Source: Castellaniella sp049650445 (GTDB lineage Bacteria > Pseudomonadota > Gammaproteobacteria > Burkholderiales > Burkholderiaceae_B). Taken from it: DNA of 64,000 bases. Position numbers and translations under genes: made by a program. This document shows, one piece after another, positions 14,852 through 24,297 of the stretch. Position 1 is the first letter of the stretch; every line of letters begins with the position of its first letter. The DNA lies in contig NZ_JBASAD010000016.1 in NCBI RefSeq assembly GCF_049650445.1, forward strand, positions 62,001 through 126,000, in the 5' to 3' direction. Under the pieces are notes generated by a model. The model did not search any database. It was not told where the DNA came from and saw only the letters and a program-made list of their open reading frames with translations.

Positions 14852-16666
14852 TTATATCTGCGCTTGGCGCACATAGCGATCGGCCAGTCCGCCGTCCCGG
14901 ATGGCGGACTCCAGCGCCAGCGCGCGCGGCAGCACGTGCGCGGCATACTGCACGGCCGTGGCGATCTTGTTCGGGTAGAACGCGTCGGTCGAGCCCTCTC
15001 CGATGGCGACGGCCGCCGTCAGGGCGGAACGCCCCAGTTGCCAGCCCGCGTGTGCGGTGCCGGCCAGCATCAGGCACGGCACGCTGCCGGTGAACACCCC
15101 CCGGATGTCCTCGCGGATGTGTTCCAGCACGAAGGCCAGCGCCGACTCGTAGGCTCCGGCCGCCGTCTCCAGGCGCTCGCCGATCATGCCCAGGGCCTGG
15201 GCATGCACGCCGCCGGCCGCCCGCAGGGCTGCCGCCGTGCTGCGCATTCCGGCGATCTGTTCGCGCGCCACGGCACCGCCGTCGCGCACCAGCTTGCGGC
15301 CGATGAAGTCATTGGCCTGGATCGCCGTCGTGCCTTCGTAGATGGGCAGGATGCGGGCGTCGCGGTAGTACTGGGCGGCGCCGGTTTCCTCGATGAAACC
15401 CATGCCGCCATGCACCTGCACGCCCAGCGAGGCGACCTCGACGGATGACTCTGTGGAGAAACCCTTGACGATGGGCACGAAGTATTCGTACGCAGCCTTG
15501 CAGCGTGCACGCTCCGTCTCGTCGGTCAGATGATCCGCCTTGTCCCGGCAACCGGCCGCGACATAAGCCACGGCGCGCGCGCCTTCGGTCAGACCCCGCA
15601 TGATGCCCAGCATGCGGGCCACATCAGGGTGGCGTGCAATAGGCACCGGGCCGGCGGAACCTTCCAGGGCGTTGCCCTGGATGCGCTCGGCCGCATAGGC
15701 CGTCGCGTGCTGCAGCGCGCGCTCGGACACCGCTACGCCCTGCAGGCCGACCGCGTAGCGCGCCGCATTCATCATGATGAACATGTATTCCAGGCCGCGA
15801 TTTTCTTCGCCGATCAGATAACCGACCGCACCGCCCTCGCCTGCTTCGCCCTGGCCCGAGCCGTACAGCAGCACCGCCGTGGGGCTGCCATGAATGCCCA
15901 GCTTGTGTTCCAGCGAGGCGCACACCACGTCGTTGCGAGCGCCCGGGGCGCCATCGTCGCCGACCAGGAACTTGGGCACGATGAACAGGGAGATGCCCTT
16001 GACGCCCTTGGGCGCGTCCGGCGTGCGCGCCAGCACCAGGTGGATGATGTTTTCCGCCATGTCGTGATCCCCATACGTGATGAAGATCTTCTGACCGGTG
16101 ATGCGATAGCTGCCATCGTCCTGGCGCACGGCCCGGGACTTGAGCAGCGCCAGGTCGGAGCCCGCCTGCGGCTCGGTCAGGTTCATGGTCCCGGTCCAGC
16201 GGCCTTCCAGCAGCGGCGGAATGAAACGAGCCTTTTGCGCGTCCGACCCCACCATGGACAGAGCCTCGATCACGCCATCCGTCAGCAGGGGACACAGGGA
16301 AAAGGCCAGGTTGCCGGCATTGATGCTTTCCGTCACTGGCGCGGAGACGAGTTTGGGCAGGCCCTGGCCGCCGTATTCAGCTTCATGCGGCAGACCTTGC
16401 CAGCCGCCCTGCGCGAAAGCCTGGAACGCCGCCTTGAAGCCGGGCGAGGTCTGTACACCGTCCTCGCTCCAGCGGGCCGGCTCGGTGTCGCCCGCGCGGT
16501 TCAGCGGCGCGATTTCCTGTTCGACGAAGCGCGCGTTTTCCTCGAGCACGGCATCGACGAGATCTTCGGAGATTTCTTCGAAGCCCGGCAGCGCCAGCAC
16601 GCCCTTCAGGTCGGCCAGTTCGCGCAAAATGAAACGAATATCCTGGGTAGGAGCCTGGTATGTCAT
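14852..16666 (-). CDS. Acyl-CoA dehydrogenase, long (about 600-residue) C-terminally extended type
   Basis: FAD-dependent alpha,beta-dehydrogenation of an acyl-CoA thioester, passing electrons to the ETF encoded upstream. The 604 residues have the N-terminal extension found in the DmdC/AcdA-like subfamily, the FAD/substrate motif LTEPQAGSDL (about 163-172), the VHGGMGFIEETGAAQYYRDARI signature and catalytic Glu in PIYEGTTAIQA (about 445), then a roughly 150-residue C-terminal domain. Chain-length preference cannot be inferred. It lies 91 bp downstream of etfA on the same strand, so etfB-etfA-acd is a natural operon, probably for fatty or organic acid oxidation. Confidence 0.93.
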   Translation of the reverse strand: MTYQAPTQDIRFILRELADLKGVLALPGFEEISEDLVDAVLEENARFVEQEIAPLNRAGDTEPARWSEDGVQTSPGFKAAFQAFAQGGWQGLPHEAEYGGQGLPKLVSAPVTESINAGNLAFSLCPLLTDGVIEALSMVGSDAQKARFIPPLLEGRWTGTMNLTEPQAGSDLALLKSRAVRQDDGSYRITGQKIFITYGDHDMAENIIHLVLARTPDAPKGVKGISLFIVPKFLVGDDGAPGARNDVVCASLEHKLGIHGSPTAVLLYGSGQGEAGEGGAVGYLIGEENRGLEYMFIMMNAARYAVGLQGVAVSERALQHATAYAAERIQGNALEGSAGPVPIARHPDVARMLGIMRGLTEGARAVAYVAAGCRDKADHLTDETERARCKAAYEYFVPIVKGFSTESSVEVASLGVQVHGGMGFIEETGAAQYYRDARILPIYEGTTAIQANDFIGRKLVRDGGAVAREQIAGMRSTAAALRAAGGVHAQALGMIGERLETAAGAYESALAFVLEHIREDIRGVFTGSVPCLMLAGTAHAGWQLGRSALTAAVAIGEGSTDAFYPNKIATAVQYAAHVLPRALALESAIRDGGLADRYVRQAQI

Positions 16667-16757
16667 CGCAATTCCTGTGGTGCGCGAGAAAGGGAAGAGC
16701 CCCCCCGCATGAAGCGTTGCGGGTCCCCGAAGAGACCCGCCATTTCGCCAGGCCGGC

Positions 16758-17687
16758 TTAGAGCGCCTTGACCAGTTCAGGTACAGCCTGGAACAGATCG
16801 GCCACCAGGCCGTAGTCGGCCACGCCGAAGATCGGCGCCTCGGCGTCCTTGTTGATCGCCACGATCACCTTCGAGTCCTTCATCCCCGCCAGGTGCTGGA
16901 TCGCGCCCGAGATCCCGATCGCCACGTACAGTTGCGGCGCCACGATCTTGCCGGTCTGGCCGACCTGCCAGTCGTTGGGCGCGTAGCCTGCGTCCACCGC
17001 CGCGCGCGAGGCGCCCAGCGCCGCACCCAGCTTGTCCGCCAGCGGGTCCAGAATCTTGAAATTCTCGGCGCTGCCCAGGCCGCGACCGCCCGACACGACG
17101 ACCGAGGCCGCCATCAGCTCAGGCCGGTCGCTCTTGGCCAGCTCACGACCCACAAACTGCGACTTGCCCGAATCAGCCACCGCGTCGATCGTCTCGACCG
17201 CCGCCGAGCCGCCCGTGGCCGCCGCCGGATCGAACGCCGTGGTGCGCACGGTGATGACTTTGGTCGCGTCCGCAGACTGCACCGTCGCCAGCGCGTTGCC
17301 GGCGTAGATCGGCCGCACGAAGGTGTCAGCCGATTCCACGGCGACGATGTCGGAGATCTGCGCCACGTCCAGCCTGGCGGCCACTCGCGGCGCGACGTTC
17401 TTGCCCGAGGCCGTGGCCGCAAACAGAATGTGGCTGTGGCCACCCGCCACCGCCAGCACTTGCGCAGCCAGGTTCTCGGCCAGGCCCGCGGCCAGCGATG
17501 CGCCGTCAGCCAGCAGAACCTTGCTCACACCCGCGACCTGGGCCGCCTGATCAGCGACGGCGCGTGCGCCGGAGCCCGCCACCAGCACGTGCACCTCGCC
17601 CCCGATGGCCGCAGCAGCAGCCACCGCGTTGCGGGTCGCTGCGCCCAGTTGGGCGTTGTCATGTTCAGCAATGACCAGAATGCTCAT
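16758..17687 (-). CDS. etfA: Electron transfer flavoprotein subunit alpha
   Basis: Together with EtfB carries electrons from acyl-CoA dehydrogenases to ETF-ubiquinone oxidoreductase. The 309 residues show the N-terminal ETF fold and the C-terminal FAD-binding domain with the signature VVSGGRGLGSAENF (about 198-211) and QVGQTGKIVAPQLYVAIGISGAIQHLAGM (FAD contacts). The ATG directly abuts the etfB stop with no gap. Confidence 0.97.
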   Translation of the reverse strand: MSILVIAEHDNAQLGAATRNAVAAAAAIGGEVHVLVAGSGARAVADQAAQVAGVSKVLLADGASLAAGLAENLAAQVLAVAGGHSHILFAATASGKNVAPRVAARLDVAQISDIVAVESADTFVRPIYAGNALATVQSADATKVITVRTTAFDPAAATGGSAAVETIDAVADSGKSQFVGRELAKSDRPELMAASVVVSGGRGLGSAENFKILDPLADKLGAALGASRAAVDAGYAPNDWQVGQTGKIVAPQLYVAIGISGAIQHLAGMKDSKVIVAINKDAEAPIFGVADYGLVADLFQAVPELVKAL

Positions 17688-18437
17688 TTACACCACCTTC
17701 GCTTCGTTCTTGAGTTTGTCCACCAGAGCGGCCACGTCGGCCACGATGACGCCGGCCGAGCGGCTCGCCGGCTCGACGACCTTCAGCGTCTTCAGGCGCG
17801 GCGCCACGTCCACGCCCAGGGCGTCGGGGGCTACCGTATCCAGCGGTTTTTTCTTGGCCTTCATGATGTTGGGCAGCGTCACGTAGCGCGGCTCGTTCAG
17901 GCGCAGGTCGGTCGTGACGATGGCCGGCAGCGTCAGGCTCAATGTCTCCAGGCCGCCGTCGACTTCGCGGGTGACCTGCACGCGGTCGCCCTGGACCTCG
18001 ACCTTGCTGGCGTTGGTGGCCTGCGGCCAGTCCAGCAGCGCAGCCAGCATCTGGCCGGTCTGGTTGGCGTCGTCGTCGATCGCCTGCTTGCCCAGGATGA
18101 TGAGGCCGGGCTGTTCCTTGTCGGCCAGGGCCTTGAGCACCTTGGCCACCGCCAGCGGCTGCAGTTCGGCATCGGTCTGAACCAGGATGCCCCGGTCCGC
18201 GCCGATCGCCATGGCCGTGCGCAGGGTCTCCTGGCATTGCGCCACTCCGCACGATACGGCCACGATCTCCGTGGCAGCGCCCTTTTCCTTCAGGCGGGTG
18301 GCTTCTTCGACGGCGATTTCGTCGAACGGATTCATGGACATCTTGACATTGGCGATGTCTACGCCAGTGTGATCGGATTTGACGCGCACCTTGACGTTGT
18401 AGTCAACCACGCGCTTGACCGGTACCAGGACCTTCAT
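17688..18437 (-). CDS. etfB: Electron transfer flavoprotein subunit beta
   Basis: AMP-binding beta subunit of the ETF heterodimer. The 249 residues begin MKVLVPVKRVVDYNVKVRVKSD and contain NPFDEIAVEEATRLKEKG and the recognition loop around LPAIVTTDLRLNEPRYVTLPNIMKAKKKPL (about 182-211), which contacts partner dehydrogenases. It is the promoter-proximal gene of etfB-etfA-acyl-CoA dehydrogenase. Confidence 0.97.
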   Translation of the reverse strand: MKVLVPVKRVVDYNVKVRVKSDHTGVDIANVKMSMNPFDEIAVEEATRLKEKGAATEIVAVSCGVAQCQETLRTAMAIGADRGILVQTDAELQPLAVAKVLKALADKEQPGLIILGKQAIDDDANQTGQMLAALLDWPQATNASKVEVQGDRVQVTREVDGGLETLSLTLPAIVTTDLRLNEPRYVTLPNIMKAKKKPLDTVAPDALGVDVAPRLKTLKVVEPASRSAGVIVADVAALVDKLKNEAKVV

Positions 18438-18512
18438 CGAGCATACTCCAGAATGAAAAGAAAACAGAATGGCTGCGTCCGACGACGAATCGCGTCATCA
18501 CGCACGGCCCCA

Positions 18513-19436
18513 TCAGTAACCACCCAGCGCCCGCACATGCGCCACCGCGCTGCGCCCCAGGGCTGACAGGTCGTAACCGCCTTCGAGAAAGCTGACGATC
18601 CGCCCCTGGGCAGATTCGGCCGCAATCTCGACCAGACGTTCGGTGATCCAGGCATAGTCCGCCTCGACCAGTTTAAGACTACCCATATCGTCCTCGCGGT
18701 GAGCGTCGAACCCCGCCGACACCAGGATCAATTCGGGCTTGAAAGCACGCAAGGCCGGTAGCCAGCGATCCGTCACGAGGGAGCGGATCACGTCTCCCCC
18801 GGAATAAGCATCGACCGGAATGTTAATCATATTCGGCCCAGGATTTTCCTGCCGGGTTCCCGGGAACAGCGGATATTGGTAGAAACTGCACATCAGGACC
18901 CGGTCTTCGTCCAGGAAGGCTTCTTCGGTGCCGTTGCCGTGGTGGACGTCGAAATCCACGATGGCGACGCGCGAGAGACCATAGTGATCCAGGGCGTAGC
19001 GGGCCGCAATGGCGATGTTATTGAAAAAGCAGAACCCCAGGGCCTGATCGGGACGCGCGTGATGGCCCGGCGGACGGATGGAGCAGAACGCCGTCTGCGC
19101 ATGACCGGCCAGGATCTCGTCCAGGGCCGTCAGACCGGCGCCCGCCGCAGCCCAGGCCGCCGACAGTGTGTCCGGATTCATGATCGTGTCGGGGTCCACC
19201 GGAAAATAGCCGTGCGCCGGCGCATGCTGACGCAGGAACGCCAGGTATTCCGGTGTGTGCACCCGCAGCACGTCCTCGGGTTTGGCGGGGCGCGCCGTGC
19301 GGTGAGACAGGAAATCCATCAGGCCGCTGGCGGCCAGTTGATCGGCCACCGCATCCAGGCGTTGAGGGGATTCGGGGTGCCAGGCCCCCATTTCATGCAG
19401 TCGGCAGGCTGGATGGGTAATATAGAGTGTCTCCAT
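18513..19436 (-). CDS. Histone-deacetylase-family amidohydrolase
   Basis: Zinc-dependent deacetylase of the class II HDAC/acetylpolyamine amidohydrolase superfamily. The 307 residues contain IRPPGHHA (paired His near 130), the zinc site DFDVHHGNGTEE (Asp-x-His, about 167-178), SAGFDAH (third ligand Asp) and the C-terminal EGGYDL. Possible substrates are acetylated polyamines or protein lysines; the sequence does not decide. The start at METLYITHPA lacks a Shine-Dalgarno, and only 10 bp separate it from the divergent mltB ATG, so the promoter must lie in mltB coding sequence: TTGCAA, 18 bp, CATAAT is visible there, ending seven bases before this ATG. Confidence 0.9.
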   Translation of the reverse strand: METLYITHPACRLHEMGAWHPESPQRLDAVADQLAASGLMDFLSHRTARPAKPEDVLRVHTPEYLAFLRQHAPAHGYFPVDPDTIMNPDTLSAAWAAAGAGLTALDEILAGHAQTAFCSIRPPGHHARPDQALGFCFFNNIAIAARYALDHYGLSRVAIVDFDVHHGNGTEEAFLDEDRVLMCSFYQYPLFPGTRQENPGPNMINIPVDAYSGGDVIRSLVTDRWLPALRAFKPELILVSAGFDAHREDDMGSLKLVEADYAWITERLVEIAAESAQGRIVSFLEGGYDLSALGRSAVAHVRALGGY

Positions 19437-19446
19437 AAGGGCGATT

Positions 19447-20640
19447 ATGTTCAGACCAACCCGTATTTTGCAAGTTGCCGTAGCGTCGCTTTTTATATCC
19501 GGTTGCGCCAGTAGCCACAGCGGCTCCAAACCGCCCGCCGCTCCTCTGTCGGGAACGACGAATCAAACAATCGTTTCAAACGATCGTATTAATTCTAGCA
19601 GAACACCGACTCCCGGGAAACCCGCGCAAACTCTGGGTGATTTTCTCGGTGCCGATGGCAAGCTGCTGCCCGAAGTCCAGACATTTGCCCAAAAGACCGC
19701 CCAGGCATACGACCTGCCCCTGGACAAGGTCGAAGCCCTGCTGGCCGAGGCGCACTACAACGCGACCGCCGCGCGTCTGATGACACCGCCCACGCGCACG
19801 GGCCGCATCCGCCGCGCCTGGACCAGCTACCGCCAGCGCCACGTCGATCCGATCCGCATCCGCGCAGGCGTCTCCTTCTGGCAGGAACACCGGGCCGCAA
19901 TCGACCGGGCCAGCGCCCGCACGGGCGTGCCGCCCTCGATCATCGTCGCCATCATCGGCATCGAAACCGTCTACGGCCGCTACACCGGCGATCACCGGGT
20001 ACTGGACACGCTGGCCACCCTGGGTTTCCGTTATCCCGACCCGAACCGGCCGGAACGTCAGGCGATGTTCCGCGAACAACTGGCCGACCTGATCGTGCTG
20101 GATCACCGGGGCGCGCTGGATGCGCGGGCCGTGGAGGGCTCGTTTGCGGGCGCCATGGGGCTGCCGCAATTCATGCCGGGCAGCCTGATGCGCTATGCGG
20201 TGGATGGTGACGGCGACGGCCGCATCGACCTGCTGAACAATACGGATGACGCCATCGCGTCCGTGGGCAACTTCCTGAAGGAACACGGCTGGGTGCGCGA
20301 CGTGCCGGTCTTCGCGCCTGTGGCCCTGCCCGCCGGCGCTGTGCGGCTGGCCCAGGATGGCCTGAAACCGGAAAGCGACTGGGCCGCGCTGAAGACCGCC
20401 GGCGCCCGGGCGCTGCCGGGCGGGGGAACGGCCTGGCAGACCCAGCCGCTGGGTGTGATCGACCTGCGCGACGAAATCCGCGATACCCACGACGTGCGCT
20501 GCGCCACGCCCAATTTCTTCGCCATCACCCAGTACAACCGCAGCTATTTCTATGCGGCATCCGTGGCGGATCTGGCGCACGAGATCGCCGACCGGATCGG
20601 CTACGGCGATCCGAACCGGTTCGGCGGCCCGGGCGCCTAG
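19447..20640 (+). CDS. mltB: Lytic murein transglycosylase B
   Basis: Outer-membrane lipoprotein that cleaves the MurNAc-GlcNAc bond of peptidoglycan to a 1,6-anhydro product. The 397 residues have a lipoprotein signal (MFRPTRILQVAVASLFISGC, lipobox ISGC) and the SLT2 domain with catalytic Glu in IIGIETVYGR (about 173-182), GSFAGAMGLPQFMPGS and DGDGRIDL. AGGG five bases upstream of the ATG supports the start. It is divergent from the deacetylase gene and convergent with cysM. Confidence 0.95.
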   Translation: MFRPTRILQVAVASLFISGCASSHSGSKPPAAPLSGTTNQTIVSNDRINSSRTPTPGKPAQTLGDFLGADGKLLPEVQTFAQKTAQAYDLPLDKVEALLAEAHYNATAARLMTPPTRTGRIRRAWTSYRQRHVDPIRIRAGVSFWQEHRAAIDRASARTGVPPSIIVAIIGIETVYGRYTGDHRVLDTLATLGFRYPDPNRPERQAMFREQLADLIVLDHRGALDARAVEGSFAGAMGLPQFMPGSLMRYAVDGDGDGRIDLLNNTDDAIASVGNFLKEHGWVRDVPVFAPVALPAGAVRLAQDGLKPESDWAALKTAGARALPGGGTAWQTQPLGVIDLRDEIRDTHDVRCATPNFFAITQYNRSYFYAASVADLAHEIADRIGYGDPNRFGGPGA

Positions 20641-20686
20641 ACGCGCAGGCTCGTCCAGAGGCCTCCAGCGCCTTGCGGGGCGGCGT

Positions 20687-21592
20687 TCAGTTGAACACGC
20701 CGGACGACAGGTAGCGGTCGCCCCGGTCGCAGACGATGAAGACGATGGTGGCGTCGCGCACCGTGGCGGCCACGCGCAGCGCGGCCACGGCCGCGCCGGC
20801 CGAGGAAATCCCGCCGAAGATACCTTCTTCGGCGGCCAGGCGCCGGGCCATGGTTTCCGCCTGATCCTGCGCGATGGGCTCGAAGGCGTCGACGCCGGCC
20901 GGGTCATAGATGCTGGGCTGATAGGCCTGCGGCCATTTGCGGATGCCGGGGATGTGGGCGCCTTCGGCCGGCTGGGCGCCGATGATGCGCACGGCCGGAT
21001 TCTGTTCGCGCAGATACGCGCCCACGCCCATGATGGTGCCGGTCGTGCCCATGGCGCTGACGAAGTGCGTCACCCTGCCATCGGTCTGTTGCCAGATTTC
21101 CGGGCCGGTCGTCTCGTAATGGGCGCGGGGGTTGTCGGCGTTGGAGAACTGGTCCAGGACCTTGCCCTTGCCCTCGGATTGCATCCGCAGCGCCAGATCA
21201 CGGGCGTATTCCATACCCCCGCCCTGGGCTGGCGTCAGGATGAGCTCGGCCCCATAGGCCGTCATCGCGGCGCAGCGTTCCTGGGTCGAGTTGTCCGGCA
21301 TGATCAGGATCATGTGGTAGCCGCGCACGGCGGCCGCCATGGCCAGGGCGATCCCGGTATTGCCGCTGGTCGCCTCGATCAGGGTATCGCCGGGGCGGAT
21401 GTCGCCACGCGCTTCGGCCTGGCGGATCATGCTCAGCGCCGCGCGATCCTTGACCGATCCGGCCGGATTGTTGCCTTCCAGCTTGGCCAGGATCACGTTG
21501 CCGCGCGGCGCGCCGACATCGCCCGGCAGGCGTTGCAGACGCACCAGAGGCGTGGAGCCGATGATGTCTTCGATGGTGGGATAGATTTTCAT
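20687..21592 (-). CDS. cysM: Cysteine synthase B (O-acetylserine sulfhydrylase)
   Basis: PLP enzyme making cysteine (or S-sulfocysteine, when given thiosulfate) from O-acetylserine. The 301 residues align along their whole length with CysM: KLEGNNPAGSVKDRAALSMI (PLP Lys near 47), EATSGNTGIALAMAA, GPEIWQQT, SAMGTTGTIMGVG and the ending CDRGDRYLSSGVFN, characteristic of CysM rather than CysK. The ATG reading MKIYPTIEDIIG is used; an earlier in-frame start would add eight odd residues. Confidence 0.96.
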   Translation of the reverse strand: MKIYPTIEDIIGSTPLVRLQRLPGDVGAPRGNVILAKLEGNNPAGSVKDRAALSMIRQAEARGDIRPGDTLIEATSGNTGIALAMAAAVRGYHMILIMPDNSTQERCAAMTAYGAELILTPAQGGGMEYARDLALRMQSEGKGKVLDQFSNADNPRAHYETTGPEIWQQTDGRVTHFVSAMGTTGTIMGVGAYLREQNPAVRIIGAQPAEGAHIPGIRKWPQAYQPSIYDPAGVDAFEPIAQDQAETMARRLAAEEGIFGGISSAGAAVAALRVAATVRDATIVFIVCDRGDRYLSSGVFN

Positions 21593-21736
21593 GGACAAAA
21601 TCATACACCCGCCCACCCGCCCGATCCGGTGTGTTTCCGGGCCGGAATATGCTTATGAGAAGACGGCATATTGGACACCCTGTCGCGCCGGCTCTGCGCC
21701 CGGAAACGGCGGCACAGGGCCAGCACAGCCGCACGC

Positions 21737-22243
21737 TCAGCGCCGGGCGGCCGCCGGGGGCTTGACCGGCACCGCCGCCTCACCGTCTGCGGTCGCACCG
21801 GTAGCGGTCCGCGCACCGCCTCCCTGCCCCGACACGCGCGTGCCGCCGCCGTCGATGGTCAGGCCCGCCGACTGCAGGGACTGGGCCCGGCGCGGGCCGA
21901 TACCGCGCACCCGGTCCGACAGATCGGCGAACGACAGATAGCGCCCGCCCCGCGCGCGCTCGTCGAGGATGACCTGGGCGGTCTTGGGACCGATGCCGCG
22001 TATGCCCCGCAACTGATCCAGGGTGGCCGTATTCAAGTCCACGGCGCTCGCCGCGCCGGCCCAGGTCAGGGCGGCGAGACCGGCCGCTGTCAGCAGATGC
22101 GACAGACGCCTCGCGGGCAAACGCCCGGCCCGGGGAGCAGGACCACGGCTCGGTGCGCGGGGTGCGGAAGAAACACAACGTGAAGCGGCGCCGGACGGCG
22201 CGGCGGGGGGCCGACCGGCCGTTTCGTGCAGAAAGGGATTCAT
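21737..22243 (-). CDS. ComEA-like helix-hairpin-helix DNA-binding protein
   Basis: A 168-residue protein with two helix-hairpin-helix motifs in the ComEA pattern (VDLNTATLDQLRGIRGIGPKTAQVIL and FADLSDRVRGIGPRRAQ). ComEA proteins bind incoming DNA in the periplasm during natural transformation, though many short relatives have unknown roles. A hydrophobic export segment (LLTAAGLAALTWAGAASA) precedes the domain, but it begins near residue 50, after a long Arg/Pro/Ala-rich N-terminus. AGGAG six bases before this ATG supports the long form. The C-terminal tail (about 35 residues) is low complexity. Confidence 0.8.
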   Translation of the reverse strand: MNPFLHETAGRPPAAPSGAASRCVSSAPRAPSRGPAPRAGRLPARRLSHLLTAAGLAALTWAGAASAVDLNTATLDQLRGIRGIGPKTAQVILDERARGGRYLSFADLSDRVRGIGPRRAQSLQSAGLTIDGGGTRVSGQGGGARTATGATADGEAAVPVKPPAAARR

Positions 22244-22360
22244 GACCAACTCCTGTGGTGTGAGGGTCTGGTCATGATGCCCCGGGCGGGCCGGAAATGG
22301 AGGGGGGCTTGATCCGGAATGTCCGTCCGGGAAAACCGCAGGACGGTGTCGGGCTCGGGA

Positions 22361-23365
22361 TCAGTCGACCGTCAGCTTGCCGGACTCCAGCAACCGGTTG
22401 ACGTAGGCGCCCACCCCCGTCTGCACGTCGCTGAAGCGACCGGTGTAGCCGGCAGCCCGCAACTGGGTCAGATCGGCCTGGGTATGGCTCTGGTAGCGGC
22501 CTTTCAGATCATCCGGGAACGGGATGTAGCGCAGATGTCCGCCCGCCGCCAGTTCCGGCAGCGGCAGGGCCGGTTGCCCCTGGTGCACACGCAGGCTGTT
22601 GACCACGGCCTGGGCCACGTCGTTGAAGGGCTGGGCACGCCCGGTGCCGCAATTGAAGATGCCGGAGACTTCCGGATGGTCCAGAAAGTGCAGATTGACC
22701 TTGACCACGTCGTCGATGAAGATGAAATCGCGCTGCTGGCCGCCGTCCGGATAACCGTCCCAGCCGCCGAACAGCCGCACGTGCCCTTCGCGCGCATACT
22801 GGTTCATGTTGTGGAAGGCGACCGAGGCCATGCGACCCTTGTGCTGTTCACGAGGACCGTAGACGTTGAAATAGCGCAGACCCACCACCTGGGCCGTCAG
22901 ACGATCCATGCGTCGGCGCAGCACCTGGTCGAACAGCAGCTTGGAATAGCCGTAGACGTTCAGCGGCGATTCGCAGGCCGGGTCCTCGACGTAATTCGGA
23001 CCCGCCCCGTACACGGCAGCCGACGAGGCATAAATGAAGGGGACTTCGCGGGTCTGGCAGTATTCGAACAATTCCAGCGTGACGCGGTAATTGTTGTCCA
23101 TCATGAAATGGCCGTCGCGCTCGGTCGTGTCGGAGCAGGCGCCCTGGTGGAACACGGCGTCGGGCCGCGGCAGTTCGCCTGCCAGCACCTGGCGGCGGAA
23201 CTCGTCCTTGTGCTGGTAGTCGGCGATGTTCAGATCGACCAGATTGCGGAACTTGTCGCCGTCGGTCAAGTCGTCGACCGCCAGGATGTCGGAGACGCCG
23301 CGCGCGTTCAGGCCGCGGACCAGGTTGCTGCCGATGAAGCCGGCCGCGCCGGTGACCACGATCAT
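22361..23365 (-). CDS. hldD: ADP-L-glycero-D-manno-heptose 6-epimerase
   Basis: Last enzyme of ADP-heptose synthesis for the LPS inner core. The 334 residues start MIVVTGAAGFIGSNLVRGLNARG (NADP-binding GxxGxxG) and carry the YGYSKLLFD Tyr-x3-Lys pair (about 139-147) plus QQRDFIFIDDVV and FNCGTGRAQPFNDVA, all typical of HldD. GAGGAA upstream supports this ATG over a longer frame. It overlaps the heptose-7-phosphate kinase gene by 4 bp, so the two act and are made together. Confidence 0.96.
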   Translation of the reverse strand: MIVVTGAAGFIGSNLVRGLNARGVSDILAVDDLTDGDKFRNLVDLNIADYQHKDEFRRQVLAGELPRPDAVFHQGACSDTTERDGHFMMDNNYRVTLELFEYCQTREVPFIYASSAAVYGAGPNYVEDPACESPLNVYGYSKLLFDQVLRRRMDRLTAQVVGLRYFNVYGPREQHKGRMASVAFHNMNQYAREGHVRLFGGWDGYPDGGQQRDFIFIDDVVKVNLHFLDHPEVSGIFNCGTGRAQPFNDVAQAVVNSLRVHQGQPALPLPELAAGGHLRYIPFPDDLKGRYQSHTQADLTQLRAAGYTGRFSDVQTGVGAYVNRLLESGKLTVD

Positions 23366-24297
23366 GATGTCAATTCCTCTGCGGTGACGATGGAGGTGCC
23401 CAGTTTGCCGACGACGATGCCGCCGGCGCGGTTGGCCCACGCCATGGATTCGAACCAGCCCAGGCCGGCGGCCCGGGCAACGGCCAGGGTGGCCAGCACG
23501 GTGTCGCCCGCGCCGGACACGTCAAAGACTTCGTGCGCCTGGGCGTCCACGTGTTGGCGGCCCTGGGCGGTATACAGCGTCATTCCCTGTTCGGAACGGG
23601 TGATCAGCAAGGCCTCGAGATCCAGTTCCTGGCGCAGGGCCTGGGCGCGGCGCGTCAGGTCGTCTTCGGAATCCCAGCGGCCGACGGCGTCCTGCATTTC
23701 ACTGCGGTTGGGCGTGACCAGAGTGGCGCCCTGGTAACGTGGATAACGATGCCCCTTGGGGTCGACCAGCACCGGGATGCCGCGCGCACGCGCCGCCCGG
23801 ATCATGGACTCGACCCGGGACAAGGCGCCCTTGGCGTAATCCGACAGCACCAGCAGATCGTAGTCCGCCAGGATGTCCGCCAGGCCGGCATCCAGCGCGT
23901 CCAGCGCGCCCGCGCCCGGACCTTGCTCGAAATCGACCCGCAGCAACTGCTGCTGACGTCCCAGCACACGCATCTTCAGCGTCGTGTCCATGCCTGCGGG
24001 GTCCTCGACCAGATGGTCGCGCACGCCGGCCTCGCGCGTGAGGGTGCGCACACGGATGCCGGCCTCGTCCGCGCCGATCACACCCAGCAGCCCCACCTGA
24101 GCGCCCAGGGCGACGATGTTGCGGGCCACGTTGGCCGCCCCGCCCAGGCGGTCTTCCCGGCGGGCGACCCGGACCACAGGGACGGGGGCCTCGGGCGAGA
24201 TGCGATCGACTTCGCCGAACCAGTAGCGGTCCAGCATGATGTCGCCGACAACAAGAATCCGGGCGGCTGCAGCCGCCCGGGCCGGAAATGGCGTCAT
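23362..24297 (-). CDS. hldA: D-glycero-beta-D-manno-heptose-7-phosphate kinase
   Basis: Phosphorylates heptose-7-phosphate at C1 in ADP-heptose synthesis. The 311 residues are a PfkB/ribokinase-type kinase only: ILVVGDIMLDRYWFGEV at the start, RLGGAANVARN, LVDPKG, and the catalytic VSGAGDTVLATLAVA near 255-270. The C-terminal nucleotidyltransferase domain of fused HldE is absent, so a separate HldC is needed elsewhere. It overlaps lapB and hldD by 4 bp each. Confidence 0.93.
   Translation of the reverse strand: MTPFPARAAAAARILVVGDIMLDRYWFGEVDRISPEAPVPVVRVARREDRLGGAANVARNIVALGAQVGLLGVIGADEAGIRVRTLTREAGVRDHLVEDPAGMDTTLKMRVLGRQQQLLRVDFEQGPGAGALDALDAGLADILADYDLLVLSDYAKGALSRVESMIRAARARGIPVLVDPKGHRYPRYQGATLVTPNRSEMQDAVGRWDSEDDLTRRAQALRQELDLEALLITRSEQGMTLYTAQGRQHVDAQAHEVFDVSGAGDTVLATLAVARAAGLGWFESMAWANRAGGIVVGKLGTSIVTAEELTS

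Noticed and set aside
16727..16750. Terminator between etfA and the acyl-CoA dehydrogenase
   Set aside because: A 7-bp GC stem exists but no T-run follows on either strand.
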